Positions 35,502 to 46,500 of a stretch of 64,000 nt of DNA are shown one piece after another. The DNA lies in contig JANTQA010000075.1 in the NCBI GenBank assembly GCA_027625915.1, positions 1,736,001 through 1,800,000 of the forward strand. Reading direction: 5' to 3'. The position numbers and the translations under genes were made by a program. This DNA is from Anaeramoeba flamelloides. Lineage: Eukaryota; Metamonada; Anaeramoebidae. A model generated the notes under the pieces. It made no database searches. It saw nothing but the letters and a program-made list of their open reading frames with translations, and was not told the DNA's origin. Each line of letters begins with the position of its first letter. The first letter of the stretch is position 1.

Positions 35502-37154
35502 TTCGTTTCAAATTGATAAAAAATGAAATTCTTTTAATTGGTTTCTCTCCATATATAAACTCTCATTGATTTGGAAAAGATTTGAGAACGATTTACAAAC
35601 CATTTATACACTTTCAAATTCTTGAAAAGTATGATAACGTTTTAAAAGAGATTTTTTGGCGTATTAATTCTTTTCAATAAACTTACAAGTCAAAAATCCT
35701 TTTAGTTTAAAACTAATTGTATTGTTTTTCTGTTTTTTCTCAATCAAATTGATTAAATTACAATTAACGAAAGATAAAATTTACAATTTTTTTGATAAAA
35801 TGATTAAAAAAGTCAAGAAAATATGTTTGAATGTCAAATACTGAATTGATCTTATGGAACCATTTTGAAATTGTGTTTTTTAAAACTGTTTATATCACAC
35901 AAAGCAAAGTTTAACCCCTGAAGAATCTTTTTATCCAATATTTCAAAAATAAAAATAAATTATCTTCAAACCTTCTTTGTCCTTGAAGTTAAAGTAACAA
36001 CTTTGAAGGAAAGGCTAAACTAATGATCACTGATCAGTTTGATGGACTATCATAATTTTTTGGTCCACCGAATATGATATCTCTGAGTCACATCAAATTT
36101 GTTAAATTAAGAGAAAGATTAGTCAATTGATCTTGTTAAAATTTCGAATTGAGGTTTTATTTTTTTAAAATTTTTTATTTTCAAAGATTAACTCAATAGC
36201 CATCAACCTAAAAACCCAAAGAATCATTAGTTTTGTTACTTTTTTAGAAAGTTAATTGTTACAACCAATATAAATTCAAAATTTAACTTGAAAAGATTTG
36301 TAAATCAAAATTTCATCTCTGGTTATGCTGTTTTTAAAAAGTGTGTACTCGAAGTTTTTTAAGTAGGTCTTTAAACTGTCTAATTCATATGTTTTAATTA
36401 TTTCAGACAACATCTAATTAAAGTTTTGGTACAGACTTTTCAAAAACAACTGTATTTGAATTACAAATGGAAACAATTTTCACTTCATTTTCAATTTCCT
36501 TTTTCAAATATATTTTTAAAATTACACTCTACTTTTTTGAACTCTCGATTTAAACAAGATAATATGGAAAATGAAACCAAAATATTATCCAATTTAATTC
36601 AAATACCAGTATGTAAAAAAATCCCCCACTTTCTTTGCAGGTATATTAGAGTTTAGTGTAAGGGTATAAATAAACTCAAATACAATTTAGAAAGAAAGAG
36701 TATTATTTGGGAAACAAAATCGATTTTAATTTAAACCTATCCCGTTCAAGGATTTCTTGTAGTTGTATTTGATCGATAAATCTTTTCCTTAAAAATCCTC
36801 GAAAAAACCCAAAAATGGTATATTTTGATTTTCTTTAATACCGAATCTTTTTCAAAATTTTCTCTATATATAACATTGTATTTTATTTCTCACATAACGA
36901 AATATTTTGACTTTTCTTTTTATTTGAGCACTTTTAAAACTTTTTTTATTGTCTCCTATTTTTTTTTTAATCCCCATATAAAGAAATATTTGGATATTAA
37001 AAAGATTTATAAAAATTCTTGAAGAGTAATGGTGTAATAACTTTATTTGGTAATTAGCTTGTGACTTAAAACTTATGGTGTCTAAAATGAAAAAAAAAAG
37101 ATTATTTGCGTAATTTGTAATTATCAATCTTTATATATACTGTTAATTTTAAAA

Positions 37155-37365
37155 TAAAATAATCAAAATTTTCATTCAGCTTTCCAAAAAATCACATTTC
37201 AAGAATTATTAGAACAAATCATCAAAATTCCCAATTCTAAAAGGAGAATTAATATTTTAAGCATCTTATATGAATTAAAAAATATAAATTTTGCAATGAT
37301 TTAAAAATCTTCTTTTGGGATGCTAAATGGAAATTTTTTTCAATTTATTTTGCAACAAATAGTAT
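37155..37365 (+). repeat. Dispersed repeat Q, copy 2
   Basis: A diverged direct match to 28715-28920 in the same block order (TTTTCATTCAGCTTTCC, AATCATCAAA, TCTAAAAGGA, GATGCTAAATGGAAATTTTT, TTTTGCAACAAA). A shorter echo of the first block lies near 46915. Confidence 0.45.
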
Positions 37366-39344
37366 ATTCAAAAATAAAAATACTTATAAAAAAATAATTT
37401 TGAAATGGGCTGAATTATAATTTTTTAAAAAAACAAGAAAAATTGATCGAACTTTGAAAAAAAAAAAAATTCGTTACAGAAAATAAAATTCCAAGTAAAT
37501 CTTGCATAATAGGAATTAATATTTTTTATTTTTTTTCGATTACAAGATGATAGAATTGTATTTTGGAATTTTTTATTAATTTTAATATGATATTTATATG
37601 TCAACTTGTTTCTTAAAGGTTTACCGATATCTAATCACTAATTAAAAGTATATACTATATAACACTGTGTTTAAAATTTATTGGGTCTCTTAATTTTTAA
37701 TCTTTCCAAAAACTTATAAAAAACAGAAAAACTAAAAAATTTTTGTTTTACTAATACCTACAATTATAATTTCAGAGAAAAGTAAAGAAAAAAATAATAA
37801 TTCAAAGTAATTTTAAGTAATTTTGTCGATTCTTTTAAGATTATTTTTTCCAACTGAATATTAAATCCATCATTTTATATTTTAAGATCTTATTAGGATT
37901 AACTTAAGTTATTATTTGTAAATAATCTTCATAACAAATATCTCTTCTTCCAAATTTTTTTATATGCTAAAAACAAATTCTTGATTCTGTTTTTTTTTTT
38001 CAAAATTCTTCTTGAGGAAAGATAATTTAAGTTTTCATTATAATTCTTTTTTAGATAGTTTTCTTTAATCAGAAAAGATCCTTTTTAGAAAATAATTCGT
38101 CTTATTGTATAAAATACTTTCAAATATATTTACAAGTTATTTTTTTAAATATAGATTAGGTTATTATATATTTATTATCAATCTTTTTTTTTTTTTTTTT
38201 TTCAAATTATTCATTTTAAAAAAAAGAAGGAAACAGATATTATTGGTATCATATAAAAATATTAAATATATTATCGAGATACTTTTTTTGAATTTTTGGG
38301 AATATAAATATATTTCATTTTTTAGTACTATTATAATAATTTTTAGATTTATTAAAAACTTTAATTAAAAATTCACCATAACTTGAACTTCACAGTGTAA
38401 CAAAATGTATCTGAATTAAATAAACAAGATTTGTTTATGTTATTTTTTTACAATCTTTTGAATTTATAATATATAAAGTTATAAAATGATTTTTTTTTTA
38501 TATTAATTATTTTTTTATATCTGTAAAAGATTAATGCTTCATTGTATTTTAATTCATAATGAAATTTGAAAATTTTGATATTATTTAGAATTATATGGTT
38601 TTATAACTAAGAAATAATTAAATTACAAACCATGTTACTGGTATCAAGATCAGTATTAAAAGGTAATTATAATTAACTACTAAATATATTTCTTATCACA
38701 TTGTTAAAGAATTTTGAATGAGAAAAATTATAATTTAATTAAATACGCAGTTCTTCAAAAAAAAAAAAAACAATACTTATTTATTCCAAAATACAAATCA
38801 AAAGAAATTATCCTAATGATCAGTCCCAAACATATAACTACTTTTGATTTTTATGAGCTTTGTTGGTTTAATAAACCTTTACTTCAATAATGATAATTGT
38901 GGAATAATCATTGACACCCATCCAATTATTGTAGTAGGTACAGTTAAATTAAAACTGATTCTCTTGGATATTAAATCCCTTTTAAAAACATTTTCTATTT
39001 TAAATTCTATTCATTTAAAAGAATTTCTTAGCTAATATTGAGATAAAATCTGAAGATTAAATACAAAATGTTTAATAATGCATAAACATCAAAGGAAAGA
39101 TCGAAATATTCTTGAGAATTCCATTTTATATTTTTTTTGATCTACAAATAAATTTCATTTTAAATTTTAGAGAAAGCCAAATACAGGTATGAAGATTGTA
39201 CCACAAGTTAACAATTTCAACTTTTTTATTTTAATTTTTAATTGTGTCAGAATACTTTATGATTTATCTAGTTTGGTCTTCAAATTGAAATATACTTTAT
39301 ATAAAACACAATCATTTCTTTTTTTCTAATGTAAAAGAAAATAT

Positions 39345-40050
39345 CACATTAGAATGTTAAGGTGAATTGTTAAATATCTTTTTGGAAATGTTCTTTAAAT
39401 TTCCTTAAGTTCCTATCTCAGCATTCTATTATAGATTTTTATAATAGCATTTGGGAAAAAAGTGAAACAGTAAAAAAAGGTTTAACACGTTGTTTTAATT
39501 GAGGGAATTATAGAAAATGTAAAATAAGATCAATTGATAAAAGAAAAAACAAACACATAAAAACAAAAGGATAGTAGTCAGCACAGCAGTTTTTTTAATA
39601 TTATTGTTTGGTATGTTTTTTTCTAGGATTGATCTATCTTTAAAAATTTGTTGAAAACAGTTTTTTTAAGACAATTTTTTGGTATAGGGTTTTCTAGAAT
39701 TGAAAATTTTTGGAAAAAATAGACTATTTTTAAGATCTTCAAATCAACTCATCAATTTCGATAAGAAAGTGGATTTAAATTGTATTTGTTGGATTGATTG
39801 AAAATAATATAATGGATTATTCTTCAAATTTATTTTTTTTCTACTATTAAATAATTTGCTTTTACTTTTCAGGTTCTATTAAGGTTCCCAATTAAAAACT
39901 GTCTTTAACTTTTTTTAATACTGTTTCACTTTTTTTCCTAGATGCTTTTATAAAAAGCTTTAATAGAATCCCAAGATAGGAAAAAAAGGTAAACCATTTA
40001 TCATTTCTCAAAATTGATTAGATCAATTCAACTTAACATTCTCTTATAGT
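39345..40050. mobile_element. Imperfect foldback H (~0.7 kb)
   Basis: Left-arm blocks ACATTAGAATGTTAAGGTGA, CCTATCTCAGCATTCTATTA and AAAAAAGTGAAACAGTA recur inverted at the right arm (AACATTCTCTTATAG, AATAGAATCCCAAGATAGG, TACTGTTTCACTTTTTT). Arms of ~150-170 bp have drifted noticeably. The core TCTCARCATTCTATT is shared with the small hairpin at 42299-42396, suggesting one family. Confidence 0.6.
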
Positions 40051-40671
40051 ATTTACTTTTAAAAGTGAAATAAATGTTTTATATTATCACAAGTGATATG
40101 AATACTCAAAAACACGAAGAAACAGTTTCAAAAAAAAAAAATTTTTTTCAGAATTCTCTTCAAATATATGATAAAAAAATAACAATTTTTAATTTTTGGA
40201 TAAAGTTCCCTTAAAAAACTTTTTGAGCAATTGTCTTTTCAAAAATACTCATATATTCAAAATAATTTAAAAAAAATTTTTCGTTCAATTTCCATTTTTA
40301 TAAATCTATCAACGCTACTTTTCAAAATAGTTTAGGACAATGAATATTTTGAATATCAACTAATTTTACAAAGTTTCTTTACATTTAACTCAATTAAATG
40401 AAATACTTTCATCAAAGCTTGTGTAAAAAAAAAATACAAAAATGAAAAGTGAAGTTAAAATTTTCATACATTTATTTGAATTTAACAGTTATACAAACTT
40501 CAAGAAAGACCAACTAAGAGTGAAATTGATAAATTTCACTGAATTTTGTGTTAGGAAAATCTACCCAACCTTAAGAGAATTAACATTAAAAAATTAATGA
40601 GTATTTTTCAAAACCTTGTAAAAATCATTTTTTTATTTGTTAATTATATTAACTTAGTCTTTTAATTCATA

Positions 40672-41656
40672 ATGAAGTAACATCTCTTTCTCAAGAATTC
40701 AATATTTCTATCAGTGTCTTGGGTTTGTCATTAAGACACTTTTAACCTTTCGTTTTGGTAATAATTTTGTTGAAATTCTCTCTTGTTTTTATTCCCACCA
40801 AAAATAAAAAAAAATAATCCTTAGGATCGAAATCTGTGCATTTTCAGGGTATAAAATTAGACCAGGTAGAGGCGTTCGTTTCGTAAGAATGGATGGAAAA
40901 GTAATTATTTGATCTTTTTTTTTTTTTTAAATTTTTTTGCTTTTTGTTCTCTTTCTTTTTTTTTCTTTTTTATTTTTTTAATTTTTTTTGTTTGGAATAT
41001 TTTACTTTTTTTTTTTTTTTTTTTTTATTGTCATTTTAAATTTACAAACCTTTTTAAAAACACCATGTTTTGTTTTTTTACAATTTTCAAACCACATTTC
41101 GAAACCTTTTTACAATTTTCTTTTTTTTTTATTTTTTTTTTCTTTTCTCTTCTTCTACCAACCCTCTTCTTCTTCTCAAAACAACGAATTCAAAACATTT
41201 GCACTTCCTAAAACACCAACCAAAAAGCCATTTTTATTTGCTAACAAAAAATGTTTTTCCAGGTTTTCACATAAAAGAAACCCAAGAAAGATCAGATGGA
41301 CACAATTTTACAGAAAAGCACACAGAAAAAACAAAAGTGCTCTCTTAAAAAAAAAGAAAACACGTCGAATTGTCAAAAAGGAACGTGGTATTGTTGGTGC
41401 ATCCTTAGATCTTATCAACGCCAGAAGACAACAACAAAAGGAAATGAAAACAGCCACCCTCCGTGAACAAGCCATCAAAGAACTTAAAGAAAGAAAAAGA
41501 GCAAAGGCCTTAAGAAGAAAAAAAGAACGTGAAGAAAGAAGAAAGAAAAAGAAAACCACAGAAAAAAAAGATAAAAAAAGAACACAAAAAGAACAAAACA
41601 AAAAATCTAAAAACAAATTTAACACAAAACAAAAAAACATGGGTCGTAAATATTAA
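40672..41656 (+). CDS. RPL24: 60S ribosomal protein eL24
   Basis: Three exons: 40672-40676 (ATGAA), 40825-40900 and 41228-41656, totalling 510 nt and 169 residues. Introns are 148 nt (GTAACA..CCTTAG) and 327 nt (GTAATT..AAAAAG). The joined N-terminus [18 protein letters not shown] and the next exon [20 protein letters not shown] fit eL24 closely, including the zinc-ribbon region with its CxFSG start, the [10 protein letters not shown] signature and the YRKAHRK stretch. The C-terminal half is a long Lys/Arg/Glu-rich helix as in the family. eL24 is a large-subunit protein that makes an intersubunit bridge. The first exon contains only the start codon and two bases of codon 2; it is supported by phase and by restoring MKIE, but not by transcript data. 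Confidence 0.92.
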
Positions 41657-42070
41657 ATCCTTAATATGTTGAGATTTGAAAAATATAATAATTAACAAGC
41701 AGCAATTTTTTTTTTTATTAGAAAATTAAGAATAAATTAAAAATTAAAAACTCGGCAACACATCACAAAGTTGACGAAAAATAACTTTCTTTAGCTTAAA
41801 GATTATTACAAAAAATAAAAACCCAAAGTATAGAATAGTTGCGAAAAATATTTTTTCTCTACTTTTCTTTATTAGACAAATTCTTTTAATTCCAGTTTTT
41901 TATTATTTTTATTTTTAAAAATAGCAGCTTGAATTTTAGAGAAAAAATTGAATTGCATACTTTTTAATCATATTCGAGATTACGAAAAGAAATTTCAATC
42001 TGGTCCGCTATTAATAAATTAGTGTATTTTTATAAAACTCTTTTTAAAACAATGATCATTTTTTTTTTTT

Positions 42071-42160
42071 TGGTTGGTTAGCTTAGCTTAGCTTTGAGAG
42101 AGAGGTTTACGTTCGAGAGAGAGACTTTCGAAAAGATAAGGGAGTAGCCACGATAAAGGA
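42071..42160. other. GC-richer purine-rich island
   Basis: It contains the tandem TTAGCTTAGCTTAGCTTTGAG, two GAGAGAGA motifs separated by GGTTTACGTTCG, and GGGAGTAGCCACGATAAAGG. The composition and lack of A/T homopolymers stand out sharply from the surroundings. It might be a small non-coding RNA or an untranslated exon; there is no direct support for either. Confidence 0.25.
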
Positions 42161-42298
42161 AAATTTTTCACTTTTTTGCAATTTTGAAAAGGATCAGAAA
42201 ATAACTTTTTTTACTTTGGTTTTCTCTCATTGATTTTTATTATTTAAAGTACTTCATTCATTAGATTTTTTAAATTTTTTTTCAAAAGTCTCAAAGAA

Positions 42299-42396
42299 AT
42301 TGCCACAATAGAATATTGAGTTGAATTGCTTAAAATAGTGCTTCAAATGTTGATTAACTTATTTTTTGTCCTTATCTCAACATTCTATTGTGGCAT
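42299..42396. repeat. 98-bp hairpin MITE-like repeat I
   Basis: ATTGCCACAATAGAATATTG at the left and CAACATTCTATTGTGGCAT at the right form an inverted pair with a ~55-bp loop. The core matches the arms of foldback H. Confidence 0.6.
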
Positions 42397-42739
42397 TTAA
42401 TTTTTTCATTTATTATTTTTTCATCATTTTTGAATTTTGAAAATCCTGACAACAAAAAGCAATAAGAAAGATTTTTTTAGCAGTTACATTTGGGATTAAT
42501 GAATTTTGTTTAAAAAGAACAGTAATATTACAATCAAGAGAATCACAAAAAGAAACATGAATGGGGTTTAAATAGCTATAGGGATTCCAAAAAATAATAA
42601 TTACACAAGCATAAATTGAAAAAAATTGAATTTACAAATATTCAATCTCTGGACGAATTACTCATCGTTCCAAAATCAAAATAATCTGAAAAATTGATTT
42701 TTCAAGTTAAGAGCTCTTTATCTCCTCTAGTTTAGAAGT

Positions 42740-43800
42740 TATTCTCAATTTTCGATTTTTTGTCAAAAAAAATTTTATTTTTGAAATTATGAATTTTTCA
42801 TTTCTAAAAAAGGTACATTTTAACACAAAAATAATTTTTTTTGGTATTTTAAAGATCATCTTACTATGGTAATTTTTGATCAAAAATATGATTTTGGTGA
42901 AAAAAAATAAAAAAATTAAGGTTTAAAAAAAAATTTTTTTTTGAAAATTTTTTTACTACTCTTTTGATTTTCCCATTTTTGATTTACTCAAATTTTATAT
43001 TTATAATATATTTTAAACTACAATAGAGTTATAAATTTTTTAATTTTGAAATTTTTTTTTTTATTTTTTTTTCACTTTTATCCAAGTTAATTATAAAAAT
43101 ACATAAGTTACTATGAATATGAGTTGAAAAAATGATATATAAAAATCTATTTGATATAGACAAACAATTTTTTTCAAAAATTTTTTTTTATTTTTTTTGT
43201 GAATTTTTTAAATTTAAATTTTATGAGGGTTAGTGGTTTCGAAAATATTTAGTATTTAAAATGGGTGTTTTTGACTTTTTTCAAAATTGAAAATTTTAAA
43301 AAATGTTTTTTAAAGTACTAAAAATTGGTAACTTTGAAAAAAAACTTTGTTTTTAACATCTCAAAAAAATGATTTTTATTTTTATTTTTTCTGAAAAAAT
43401 CATTTTAAAAAAAAAATTTTTTTTTAATTGGAAAACTCTAGTAAATTTTCATTTTTTTCTAATTTTTCAGAAAAAAAATTCACAATATCAAACTTTTGAA
43501 ATAAAAAATTATTAGACCTCATTTTATTTTATCTAAATATTCATTTTTTCAAATTTTTGATAGTGTTATCACTAGAAAAATATAAAAAAATGCTAAAACA
43601 ATTCAAAAAATTTTAACTAGAGTTTCCTATTAAAATGATTTTTTTCAAAAAAAAAATTTTTAAAATAACTTTTTTTCAATTCATATTTTAAATTTATTAA
43701 TTTTTTTACAATGAAAAAAAAAAAAAAATTTTTTTTAATCATAAAAACTTGTAGTTTTTTTTTCAAAAAAAAAATATATTTGTAAAATTACTCAATTAAA
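42740..43800. repeat. A-run/T-run low-complexity block
   Basis: About 1 kb dominated by alternating runs of A and T (6-15 bases) with recurrent motifs of the type AAAAATTTTTTTT and GAAAATTTTAAAA. It can fold on itself extensively but shows no clean arms, so it is called low complexity rather than a defined element. Confidence 0.5.
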
Positions 43801-43856
43801 AATTCAATTTTATTATCTTCATATTTTTAATAATTTTAAAATATCCAATAATTACT

Positions 43857-43930
43857 CATTAGCTCAGCGGTAGAGCACCGAGATCTCAAAATTTGAAAAG
43901 TGTTTAGCCGGGGTTCGATTTATGATAAGA
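43857..43930 (+). pseudogene. Decayed tRNA-like sequence
   Basis: TTAGCTCAGCGGTAGAGCA is an excellent D-arm and box A, with the GCTC/GAGC stem intact, and GGGGTTCGATTT resembles box B. The T stem does not pair, the acceptor ends (TACTCAT against ATGATAA) pair only partly, and no convincing anticodon arm can be drawn. It is probably a tRNA pseudogene or a tRNA-derived fragment rather than a functional tRNA. Confidence 0.4.
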
Positions 43931-43946
43931 TCAATTAAATTAATTG

Positions 43947-43977
<31 letters not shown>

Positions 43978-44454
43978 TAATATGATCAATTAAAGTATGC
44001 ATGTTTGCTACCTGAATTTACCTTTAAATCTTTTCAAATTTTTTTTCCAAAAATTCAAATCCTCTTTAGGTACCAAAATTCGGATAAATACTGGTCACTA
44101 AGTAGTTTTTTCCGTGTTAGGAGTAGACGATTTTAAATTATTTCAATATAGTAAAACCTACAATTTTTTTTTTTTTTTTTTTTTAAAAAAAAACTTTAAA
44201 ATTCATTTTAATCTATGGGAGTCACTATATAAAAAATATAAAAACAATCCCAATAATTCATTTTTTTTGGGGCTCTTATATTTTTCGAGTTATTGCCCAA
44301 AATAGTTGTGAAAAATCACTATTAAAAAATTTGTATATAAAAATCTATTTTGGACAATATCTCGAAAACAAGACGTCCTAGAGACTTATAAACACCAAAA
44401 ATCGAAATTTAAGAAAATTTTGAATTTTTTGAGCAATAAAATATTTTTTTGATA

Positions 44455-44649
44455 CAGTCAGTTTCACTTTTAAGGTACAAACTTTCAACGAAATTTGAGG
44501 CACAAAAAAAATCTCAAATTAAGGCACAAAATTCAAATTCTAGTAAAAATAAATTGTAAAAAAAATTCCAAATTTTGTACCTTAATTTGAGATTTTTATT
44601 GTGCCTCAAATTTCGTTGAAAGTTTGTACCTTAAAAGTGAAACTGACTG
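44455..44649 (+). mobile_element. MITE family C copy (195 bp)
   Basis: It starts CAGTCAGTTTCACTTTTAAG and ends AAGTGAAACTGACTG, with TA on each side. It is near-palindromic with a short AT-rich centre, and lies just outside the left end of the broken DDE transposon. Confidence 0.85.
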
Positions 44650-45646
44650 TAATAATTATATTAGAGATATTCCGTAATATGAATTACGGAATAACTTTTT
44701 TTGGAAATTTTTTTTAGGGTTAGATTCTAATTATTTGCCCTCTAGTTTTGAAAAAGGTAGTTTAGAAATTGAAATGTTTATATCTCTTTTATTTTTTGTT
44801 TAGTTATTTATAATACGGAACTTGCATTCCTTAATTGTTGTTCCATAATATCGATTTCGAAATTTATGCATCGTTACACTTTTTTCGAAAATTAAATTAC
44901 GAAATTTCTGGTTCCATAGATTGAACAAAATTTAGAGTAAAAAAAAAATGATCAAAAATTTTTATCTCAAAAAAAAATTATTTTTTAACCAAATGAATTT
45001 TTCTCAGAAAATTATTGGTTTTTCTGAAGAGGAATTTAATAATCCTTTTGAAATTTGTCAAACATCTTTGAGTCGAATTAGAAAGGGAAGACAAACCAAG
45101 ACCCCAATAAAGGAGATATTTTACATTTTGTTGGTGTGGCTCAGAAAATACCACACTTACGAAGAACTTGGAATCTCTTATAACCTTACCAAGAGGAAAG
45201 TTTTTAATTTAATCAATATTGCACTAGAGGATTGCTATGACCTCTAATACAACATTTTATCAAGTGGTATAGTAAAGACCAACTTGAAGAAAATAACATT
45301 ATGTTCTCGAATTTTCCCAATGTAATGGCTGTTGTGGATGCTACAGTACATCCAATGGAAAGAACTTGAGAAACCAGAAGGATTAGTTTTCTGGAAAACA
45401 GGAATGCCATGTAATAAAATTACAGACAATCAACAGCCCTGATGGGAGAGTTATGTATGTCTACTGTGGGAAAATTGGAAAAGACCATGATATTACTCAT
45501 TGGAGAGAGTCTAACTTGATTGAACAATTCCAAATACATCCAGCTATGGGTGATAAAGGCTATGTTGGTATTCAACATGATTGTCTCACCATATTACCCA
45601 TTAAAAAGACAAGAATCCGACCCCTCAGTGAAGAACACAAACTCTA

Positions 45647-45842
45647 CAGTCAGTTCTACTTTTAAGACACAAACTATCAACGAAATTTAAGGCACAATAA
45701 AAATCTCAAATTAAGGCACAAAATTCAGATTCGAGTAAAATAAATTGTAAAAAAAATAATTCCAAATTTTGTGCTTTAATTTGAGATTTTTTTGTACCTT
45801 AAATTTCGTTGAAAGTTTGTGCCTTAAAAGTGAAACTGACTG
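45647..45842 (+). mobile_element. MITE family C copy inside the transposase
   Basis: 196 bp starting CAGTCAGTTCTACTTTTAAG and ending GTGAAACTGACTG, flanked by TA. Transposase coding sequence is recognisable on both sides (SEEHKLYSQ before, RIIIENYYG after), so the insertion disrupted a once-continuous gene. Confidence 0.88.
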
Positions 45843-45934
45843 TATAACCAAAAGGTTACGAAGGATAGAATTATCATTGAAAATTACTATGGTTGATTAA
45901 AAAAACAAATTTAAAATTCTATCCTTTCGATATA

Positions 45935-45946
45935 GGGGGGGGGGGG
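45935..45946 (+). repeat. G12 homopolymer
   Basis: A G12 run in the C-terminal part of the transposase remnant, in place of what should be a short codon series. It shifts the frame if its length is correct; the length is subject to read error. Confidence 0.7.
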
Positions 45947-46235
45947 TTATGGGACTACTCAACAATATTTAAGATTTGCTGTGCTCTAACTAATTATGAT
46001 ATTAGTTTACGTCCACTAAGAAAACCACATAATGAAATTGAAATCGAACCTGAAAATAATTAATTCTTTTTTTTTAAATTTGATCTGCTTCTTCCAAAAT
46101 AACAAAAGTTAAAATAAAAAAGATTTCAGAGGATAATTTCTTTTTATTTTTTTTTTTTTCATTTTTTATGGAACTCCTGTTCCGTAATATATATTTTGGA
46201 ATACAGGTTTTGGAATTCAAAATCTGGAATATATA

Positions 46236-46431
46236 CAGTCATTTTCACTTTTAAGGCACAAACTTTCAACGAAATTTTAAGCACAAAAAAATCTCAAATT
46301 AAGGCTCAAAATTTGGAATTGTTTTTTTACAATTTATTTTTACTAGAATTTGAATTTTGTGCTTTAATTTGAGATATTTATTGTGCCTTAAATTTCGTAG
46401 AAAGTTTGTGCCTTAAAAGTGAAACTGACTG
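46236..46431 (+). mobile_element. MITE family C copy (196 bp) near transposon right end
   Basis: It starts CAGTCATTTTCACTTTTAAG and ends AAAAGTGAAACTGACTG with TA on each side. This is the third intact copy within 2 kb. Confidence 0.85.
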
Positions 46432-46500
46432 TATTCCAGAATGTCTATTATGAAATAGTTTTTATGTAATACATTTTACACACCTGTATTACGTAAAATC

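Larger units (their letters stand above)
35502..40671. other. Intergenic spacer
   Basis: More than 5 kb with no supportable exon. It contains a diverged copy of repeat Q (37155-37365) and a ~700-bp imperfect foldback (39345-40050). The stretches 35510-37150, 37370-39340 and 40060-40670 are AT-rich with no recognised feature; the eL24 promoter must lie at the right edge. Short Phe/Ile-rich frames (for example 36426-36656 and 38105-38368) have no conserved content. Confidence 0.55.
41657..44454. other. Intergenic spacer: hairpin, low-complexity block, tRNA-like trace
   Basis: It contains a purine-rich, GC-richer island (42071-42160), a 98-bp hairpin (42299-42396), a ~1-kb block of alternating A and T runs (42740-43800) and a decayed tRNA-like sequence (43857-43930). 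No coding segment is visible. Confidence 0.5.
44948..46063 (+). pseudogene. Transposase remnant, HTH plus DDE_Tnp_4 domain
   Basis: The first open segment (44948-45247) has FSEEEFNNPFEICQTSLSRI and a YEELGISYNLTKRKVFNLI helix-turn-helix like the HTH before DDE_Tnp_4 domains. Next come MAVVDATVHPMER (first catalytic Asp at 45337), DGRVMYVYCGKIGKDHDITH, MGDKGYVG (second Asp at 45551) and, beyond the inserted MITE, RIIIENYYG (Glu at 45879) followed by LK.QFKIL and an ISLRPLRKPHNEIEIEPENN C-terminus. Frame changes and stops near 45247, 45367, 45430 and 45900, a G12 run, and the MITE at 45647-45842 make it nonfunctional. The order of catalytic residues fits the PIF/Harbinger-IS5-like group; the subgroup is not settled. 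Confidence 0.75.
44668..46500 (+). mobile_element. Broken DDE_Tnp_4-type DNA transposon
   Basis: The edges are approximate. The left region has ATTCCGTAATATGAATTACG, and TTCCGTAATAT / TTCCATAATAT-like motifs recur near 44670, 44850 and 46178 in both orientations, as expected for subterminal transposase-binding repeats. The right edge is taken near CTGTATTACGTAAAA (about 46480). The transposase reading frame (44948-46063) is damaged and split by a 196-bp MITE, and another MITE sits near the right end. A perfect terminal inverted repeat could not be identified. Confidence 0.5.

Noticed and set aside
36426-39035. Several 60-90 residue frames between spartin and eL24
   Set aside because: AT-rich chance frames; no domain, no compatible splice sites linking them.
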